Shown in pieces: positions 7,537 through 11,110 of a stretch of 11,110 nucleotides of DNA. Positions within the stretch are counted from its first letter, which is position 1. Every line of letters begins with the position of its first letter. A model generated the notes under the pieces. It was not told the origin of the DNA and did not search any database. It worked only from the letters and a program-made list of their open reading frames with translations. This stretch comes from Sphingobacteriales bacterium (GTDB lineage Bacteria > Bacteroidota > Bacteroidia > Sphingobacteriales > Sphingobacteriaceae), in assembly GCA_020058405.1 (NCBI GenBank), contig JAGVEE010000027.1:1-11110 (forward strand), in the 5' to 3' direction. The position numbers were made by a program, and so were the translations under genes.

Positions 7537-7658
7537 ATGTGCAAATTTGTAAATACGAAAATGTGCAAATGTAAACTCACGAAATTACAAAATAACCTAA
7601 TAACTAATAACTAAATAACTATAATTAACAATTCACAACGCACAATTCACATCTCATT
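7537..7658. repeat. AT-rich spacer built of short direct repeats
   Basis: The gap between the CHU_C gene and ribE contains no ORF. It is composed largely of short repeated words: ATGTGCAAAT at 7537-7546 and 7561-7570; CTAATAA at 7597-7603 and 7604-7610 with a variant at 7611-7618; and ACAATTCACA at 7628-7637 and 7642-7651. G is very scarce on the plus strand in the second half. No hairpin terminator and no convincing TAnnTTTG promoter were found. Confidence 0.6.
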
Positions 7659-8249
7659 TTGTTTACCGGAATCATAGAAAACTTAGGCGATGTAATTGCC
7701 ATCGAGAAAGATCAGCAGAATATACATTTCAGTATAAAATCTGCAATCTCTAAAGAATTAAAAATAGACCAAAGTGTAGCACACAATGGGGTTTGTTTAA
7801 CCGTGGTTAAATGCGATGAGCATAGCCATACTGTAACTGCCATTGATGAAACCTTAAACAAAACAAATTTAGGGTCTTGGACAATTGGAAGTAAAATAAA
7901 TTTAGAACGTTGCATGCAAATGAACGGACGCATAGATGGACACATCGTACAAGGACATGTAGATACTACTGCGGAGTGCATAGCAATTATTGATGAAGCA
8001 GGGAGTTGGAGATTTAGGTTTAAGCACCCTACTGCTGCAGGATTTTTAACCGTAGAGAAAGGCTCGGTTTGTATAAATGGAATTAGTTTAACGGTAGTAG
8101 ATTCTACACATTCAGAATTTTCGGTAGCCATTATACCTTATACGTATGAGCATACCAATATGCATGCCTTAAACGTTGGCGATAAAGTAAATATTGAGTT
8201 TGATATTATTGGAAAATATTTAGCAAAAATGATGGAAGCAAGAACTTAA
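7659..8249 (+). CDS. ribE: Riboflavin synthase, alpha subunit
   Basis: A 196-residue enzyme catalysing dismutation of two 6,7-dimethyl-8-ribityllumazine molecules into riboflavin, the last step of riboflavin synthesis. It has two tandem lumazine-binding barrels. The first (about 1-87) has the diagnostic start MFTGIIENLG and SVAHNGVCLTV (39-49); the second (about 88-186) has GHIVQGHVD (94-102) and SVCINGISLTVVD (136-148). A short C-terminal helix (187-196) would aid trimer formation. Cys46, His100 and Ser143 match conserved active-site positions. The start is TTG at 7659, chosen because the Met-Phe-Thr-Gly N-terminus is nearly invariant in the family and part of the active site. The gene appears monocistronic here; no other rib genes are in view. 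Its stop codon overlaps that of the convergent frnE gene. Confidence 0.95.
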   Translation: MFTGIIENLGDVIAIEKDQQNIHFSIKSAISKELKIDQSVAHNGVCLTVVKCDEHSHTVTAIDETLNKTNLGSWTIGSKINLERCMQMNGRIDGHIVQGHVDTTAECIAIIDEAGSWRFRFKHPTAAGFLTVEKGSVCINGISLTVVDSTHSEFSVAIIPYTYEHTNMHALNVGDKVNIEFDIIGKYLAKMMEART

Positions 8250-8258
8250 TCTTGCTTC
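8235..8258. terminator. Hairpin centred on the overlapping ribE/frnE stop codons, possible bidirectional terminator
   Basis: GAAGCAAGA (8235-8243) and TCTTGCTTC (8250-8258) form a perfect 9-bp stem with a 6-nt loop (ACTTAA) containing both stop codons. On the plus strand the stem is followed by GTTTCTAATTCTTT, and on the minus strand by CATCATTTTT, so both sides have only moderate T-runs. The pairing is certain; terminator activity is inferred from the position between convergent genes with no other space for one. Confidence 0.6.
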
Positions 8259-8893
8259 GTTTCTAATTCTTTAAATGCTTGCACTAATTGCTCAGCAGGC
8301 ACTGCTCCACTTAATCCATATTGATCGTTAATGATAAAAAACGGAACTCCAGAAATCCCCATGGCACGCATACTTTCTTGTATCATTTGCACTTCGTTTA
8401 CTCCTTCATTACTATTTAACAATTGCAACACCAGGTCTTCGTCGAGGCCAGCATTTATTGCCACTTCTAGCACATTGGCTCTAACAGTTAAATCAATTCC
8501 ATTTTCGAAATAAGCTTTCATATACGCTTCTTTTACGGCTGCTTGCAAACCAAACTGATGAGCGAATTGAATGATGCGATGCAAATCAAATGTATTTGGA
8601 GACCTGTGTATATTTTGAAAATCAAAATTCAATCCAATATTTTTTCCACGCTCTACAAGCATGTTAGAATTTTGTAAAAAACGATTCCAGTCGCCAAATT
8701 TTTGGGTAATGTAAGGTTTAAACTCTACTCCTTCTTTACTAATATTTGGATCGAGTTCAAAAGGCAAAAACTGAACATCAAAATGATATTCATCTTTTAG
8801 TTGATCAATAGCAATTTCTAATTCTTTTTTACCTACTAAACACCATGGACATACTACGTCTGATGCAACTTAAATATTTATTGTTTTTTTCAT
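8246..8893 (-). pseudogene. FrnE-type DsbA family thiol oxidoreductase interrupted by an in-frame TAA at codon 8
   Basis: Reading from ATG at 8893 gives MKKTINI, a TAA (8870-8872), then VASDVVCPWCLVGKK and an open frame to the stop at 8246, 215 codons in all. The thioredoxin-fold protein has the redox motif CPWC (8840-8851), a helical insertion, and the cis-proline loop GVPFF near the C-terminus, typical of the FrnE/DsbA family. Apart from the one stop the frame is undamaged, so one base change (AAA, CAA or GAA to TAA) would explain it. The next plausible start, TTG at 8767, lies past the CPWC motif and would give 173 residues lacking the active site. The intended start is 2 nt after the hscA stop, implying co-transcription. 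Recent inactivation, sequencing error and stop readthrough are all possible. The true function is probably cytoplasmic disulfide or redox chemistry. Confidence 0.85.
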
Positions 8894-8895
8894 TT

Positions 8896-10755
8896 TTATT
8901 CGTCGATTTTTTTACCTTTCATTGCTTGCGAAACAGCAACATCCATTACTCTTTCGGCAAATGGTCTTGTGTATTCATTCAACTCATCAATGGCCTTTAG
9001 AATACTATCTTTATTTGCTTTTGGCAATTCTTCTTTAAGTACATTTATGTATTGTTGCGTTTTTGCAATTTCATCGATGCTTAAATATTCGGCACTTTTT
9101 TTCAGAAAGTTTTCTGCAGTATATACCATTTGTTCACCTTCTGTACGCGCTTCAATTATCATGCGTTGCGCTACGTCTTCTTTGGCATTTGTAATAGAAT
9201 CTAAAAGCATTTGCTCTACTTCATCATCTGTTAAACCATAGGTTGGTTTTACTTCTACTTCTTGCTTCACACCCGAACGTAATTCTAAGGCCTGTACCTT
9301 TAAAATTCCATCCGCATTAAGCATAAAATTGATGTCGACTTTTGGTAAGCCTGCCGGCATAGATGGAATTCCTTTTAAATCAAACTCTGCTAATTTTCTA
9401 TTTTCTTTTACTAAATCTCTTTCTCCTTGGTACACCGAAACCTTCATATTTACTTGCCCATCAATAGAAGTAGTGTATTGCCTACCTGCTTTGGTTGGCA
9501 CCTTAGAATTTCGTGGAATAATTACATCCATCAATCCTCCCATCGTTTCAATTCCTAATGATAACGGTGTTACATCTAACAATAAAATATCGGTTCTATT
9601 TCCAGATAAAACATCGGCTTGTATGGCAGCTCCCAGAGCAACCACTTCATCCGGATTAATTTCATCGTGTACGGCTTTGTTGAAAAATGTAGCTACGTTT
9701 TGCTTTACGAAAGGCGTACGTGTAGAACCACCCACCATTACCACTTCATTAATTTCCGATACTTGCACACCTGCATCTTTTAATGCCAAGGCACAACAGT
9801 TAATGGTTTTTTCAACTAATGGTTTAATGAGTTCTTCAAAAGTTTGCTTCGTAATGCCACATAAATGTCCGTCAATTGTAGTTTGATAAATATTTTGTGA
9901 GCTCAATGCAATTTTTGCTTCTTCGGCACCTAAGCGAAAGGCTTGTGCCAATGAAGAATTACTCATTACCTCTTTTGGATTTAATGATAAAGCATTTAAC
10001 CAATAATCAATAATTACACGGTCAAAATCATCGCCACCCAAAAACGTATCACCGTTGGTAGAAAGCACTTCAAAAATCCCGTTTTGTATTTTTAAAATAG
10101 AAACATCAAAAGTTCCCCCACCTAAATCATATACTGCAATGGTTTTCTCTTCGTCGGGGTGTAAGCCAATACCATAGGCTAAACTGGCAGCCGTTGGTTC
10201 ATTTACAATTCTTAACACATCAAGCCCAGCAATTTTACCAGCATCGCGGGTAGCTTGGCGTTGGGCATCGTTAAAATAGGCAGGCACTGTTATTACCACT
10301 TTGTTTACAGGCGTTTTTAGAGCATGTTCTGCACGCTCTTTCAGCTCTCGTAAAATCATGGCCGATAATTCTATAGGGGTATAAAATTTATTGCCAACCT
10401 TAATTTTCACAATACTTTCGGTGTCATCATCAATAACTTTATAACTAAAAAAGTCTTTAAAGTTTTCAATGTCTTTGTATGACTGCCCTAACAAACGTTT
10501 TACCGAAAAAATAGTATTTTGAGGGTCAGAAATTAAATAAGGTTTAGCATCATTTCCTACTATGATTTCACCTGTTGGGTGAAAATGGATAATAGAAGGA
10601 ACTAAAATACCTTTGCCTGTATCGTTTATTACTTTAGCCTCTTTATCGTCGTTTATATAAGCTATTAAACTATTGGTAGTACCTAAATCTATGCCTATTA
10701 TTATTTCCTCTTTTTGGAGGCTGCCTGTAGCTATATTGATGGAAACTTTTGCCAT
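8896..10755 (-). CDS. hscA: Fe-S cluster assembly Hsp70 chaperone HscA
   Basis: A 619-residue cytosolic Hsp70 that, with a J-protein (HscB), drives transfer of Fe-S clusters from the scaffold IscU. The ATPase domain has GIDLGTTNS (21-29), VPAYFNDAQRQATRDAG (157-173), DLGGGTFDVS (210-219) and VGGSTRTP (342-349). The interdomain linker is near 388-394, and the substrate-binding domain spans about 395-500 with a helical lid to the end. It is called HscA rather than DnaK because of the extended N-terminus before GIDLGTTNS, the VKPTYGLTDDEVEQML segment (502-517), the lack of a DnaK-like glycine-rich acidic tail, and a length near the 616 of E. coli HscA. ATG 10755 is preferred over an upstream in-frame TTG (10776), which overlaps the likely promoter. 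No hscB, iscU or fdx gene is in the window. Confidence 0.93.
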   Translation of the reverse strand: MAKVSINIATGSLQKEEIIIGIDLGTTNSLIAYINDDKEAKVINDTGKGILVPSIIHFHPTGEIIVGNDAKPYLISDPQNTIFSVKRLLGQSYKDIENFKDFFSYKVIDDDTESIVKIKVGNKFYTPIELSAMILRELKERAEHALKTPVNKVVITVPAYFNDAQRQATRDAGKIAGLDVLRIVNEPTAASLAYGIGLHPDEEKTIAVYDLGGGTFDVSILKIQNGIFEVLSTNGDTFLGGDDFDRVIIDYWLNALSLNPKEVMSNSSLAQAFRLGAEEAKIALSSQNIYQTTIDGHLCGITKQTFEELIKPLVEKTINCCALALKDAGVQVSEINEVVMVGGSTRTPFVKQNVATFFNKAVHDEINPDEVVALGAAIQADVLSGNRTDILLLDVTPLSLGIETMGGLMDVIIPRNSKVPTKAGRQYTTSIDGQVNMKVSVYQGERDLVKENRKLAEFDLKGIPSMPAGLPKVDINFMLNADGILKVQALELRSGVKQEVEVKPTYGLTDDEVEQMLLDSITNAKEDVAQRMIIEARTEGEQMVYTAENFLKKSAEYLSIDEIAKTQQYINVLKEELPKANKDSILKAIDELNEYTRPFAERVMDVAVSQAMKGKKIDE

Positions 10756-10773
10756 ATTCTCAAATTCAAAGCG

Positions 10774-10781
10774 CAAATGTA
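10774..10781 (-). promoter_or_regulatory. Probable -7 element of the hscA promoter
   Basis: TACATTTG, followed by C, matches TAnnTTTG fully and lies 18 nt before the hscA ATG, giving a short leader. The region 17-21 nt upstream is the T-run of the neighbouring terminator and has no TTG, so the -33 element is weak or absent. The site also argues against the in-frame TTG at 10776 as the start codon. Confidence 0.55.
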
Positions 10782-10794
10782 TAGAGAATACACT

Positions 10795-10833
10795 AAAAAG
10801 CCCGTCATTGTTTTGTAAATGACGGGCTTTTTT
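10795..10833 (-). terminator. Strong rho-independent terminator, symmetrical
   Basis: GCCCGTCATT (10800-10809) and AATGACGGGC (10818-10827) form a perfect 10-bp stem with an 8-nt loop. There are five A/T pairs on the hscA side (T-run at 10795-10799 on the minus strand) and six T on the plus side (10828-10833). No plus-strand gene runs into it, so the likely user is a leftward transcript arising at or beyond 10846, upstream of hscA. Confidence 0.85.
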
Positions 10834-10845
10834 GACTAATTTCTC

Positions 10846-10902
10846 CTAGATACCTAAGATTTGCATGCCTAGACGTACCAAATTTTTCATAAGATGTAAC
10901 AT
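10846..10902 (-). CDS. Candidate micro-ORF (14-18 residues) ahead of a terminator
   Basis: On the minus strand ATG at 10902 (or 10890) opens MLHLMKNLVRLGMQILGI and ends with TAG at 10846-10848, 18 nt before the terminator stem. The peptide is short, slightly basic and could form an amphipathic helix (hydrophobic L, V, I and M spaced among K, N, R and Q). Upstream in frame there is a stop six codons before the first ATG, so it is not the end of a longer gene. No promoter matching TAnnTTTG was found in the 100 nt upstream. Real coding is uncertain: 18 codons can be open by chance. The terminator placed just behind it shows that some transcript probably ends here, either a small peptide mRNA or a small non-coding RNA. 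I do not recognise a family. Confidence 0.3.
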   Translation of the reverse strand: MLHLMKNLVRLGMQILGI

Positions 10903-10999
10903 AGGGTTGTTGCTGTTTGGTTACTTATTCGTGATTTTGTAGATAAGGTTACATGAATCGACTCTTTAAATCTGCAATTTTCGTTCGTTTAGGATTTAA
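10903..10999. other. Gene-free stretch with repeated GGTTAC words
   Basis: No convincing gene, tRNA or promoter is seen. GGTTAC occurs at 10919-10924 and 10947-10952; the second copy extends to GTTACAT (10948-10954) and is perfectly complementary to ATGTAAC at 10894-10900, next to the first start codon of the candidate micro-ORF. It could be the leader of a leftward transcript. Confidence 0.3.
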
Positions 11000-11110
11000 G
11001 ATCAGCATCAAATTAGCACCGCCCCTCAACTCACATAGCTTAATTCGTTAAAGTATTATGGGACCAGTATCAAATTAGCACCGCCCCTCAACTCACATAG
11101 CTTAATTCGT
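11000..11110. repeat. Tandem repeat, period 62 bp, two copies seen and cut by the window edge
   Basis: Positions 11000-11048 and 11062-11110 are 49-bp direct copies with only two mismatches (GATCAGCATC against GACCAGTATC, at their starts). Each contains AGCACCGCCCCTCAACTC, then ACATAGCTTAATTCGT. The 13-bp linker between them is different sequence. The second copy ends exactly at the window end, so more copies may follow. Upstream of copy one, TTCGTT (10984-10989) echoes TTCGTT at 11044-11049, suggesting a degenerate further unit. No ORF runs through on a scale that would make it a protein repeat. Confidence 0.85.

Noticed and set aside
8246..8767. Intact 173-residue oxidoreductase starting at TTG 8767
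   Set aside because: This start lies inside the thioredoxin fold and omits the CPWC motif, which is encoded in the same frame upstream. It is a fragment of the longer gene.
8870..8872. TAA reassigned as a sense codon in this organism
   Set aside because: TAA is the terminal stop of most genes here, including accC, ribE, gdh and hscA, so a changed genetic code is ruled out.
10756..10776. Longer hscA starting at TTG 10776 (extra residues MRFEFEN)
   Set aside because: The TTG overlaps the TACATTTG promoter box, and the ATG at 10755 gives the family-like N-terminus MAKVSINIATG.
10953..11051. Plus-strand 32-codon ORF running into the tandem repeat
   Set aside because: It reads through non-coding-looking repeat DNA, has no promoter or terminator of its own, and its length is within chance for this composition.
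11000..11110. CRISPR-like array at the right edge
   Set aside because: Only two copies are visible, the repeat (49 bp) is longer than usual and the gap is only 13 bp, too short for a spacer. No cas gene is present.

Overview
The window (11,110 bp, AT-rich) looks like chromosomal DNA from a member of the Bacteroidota, probably a chitinophaga/sphingobacteria-like lineage. Three things point there. One large secreted protein ends in a type B (CHU_C, gliding-motility-associated) type IX secretion sorting domain. Several promoters resemble the phylum's TTG / TAnnTTTG pattern. Start codons lack Shine-Dalgarno sequences, and three of the eight intact genes start with TTG or GTG. Most of the window is ordinary housekeeping DNA; the unusual material is at the two edges and in one broken gene.

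Layout from left to right. Positions 1-94 hold a long hairpin-forming inverted repeat. A rho-independent terminator (124-159) follows and closes the leftward gene gdh (glutamate dehydrogenase, 179-1624). Upstream of gdh on the same strand is a compact cytochrome c maturation group, ccmB-ccmC-ccmD (1708-3269), for haem handling during c-type cytochrome assembly. A 106-bp divergent spacer separates it from rightward accC (biotin carboxylase, 3376-4857). Next comes a large rightward secreted adhesin-like or surface protein (4918-7536), a spacer made of short repeats, and ribE (riboflavin synthase, 7659-8249). ribE converges on a leftward FrnE-type DsbA oxidoreductase gene (8246-8893), and the two stop codons overlap inside a 9-bp-stem hairpin. 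The FrnE gene sits 2 nt downstream of hscA (8896-10755), the Hsp70 chaperone for Fe-S cluster assembly. To the right of hscA is a strong hairpin terminator, then about 270 bp without a normal gene. That stretch holds a candidate 14-18 residue leftward micro-ORF and an edge-truncated 62-bp-period tandem repeat.

The genes serve central metabolism and redox protein assembly: nitrogen assimilation, cytochrome c haem delivery, carboxylation for fatty acid or propionyl metabolism, flavin synthesis, Fe-S assembly and thiol oxidoreduction. They are not one pathway. The clearest operons are ccmBCD (gaps of 17 and 3 nt) and hscA-frnE (gap of 2 nt). No coherent new multigene system is visible. The best leads are: the frnE gene broken by an in-frame TAA at codon 8, just before its CPWC active site; the palindrome shared by the convergent gene ends; the micro-ORF placed directly before a terminator; and two edge repeat elements that share an 11-bp GAGTTGAGGGG core.
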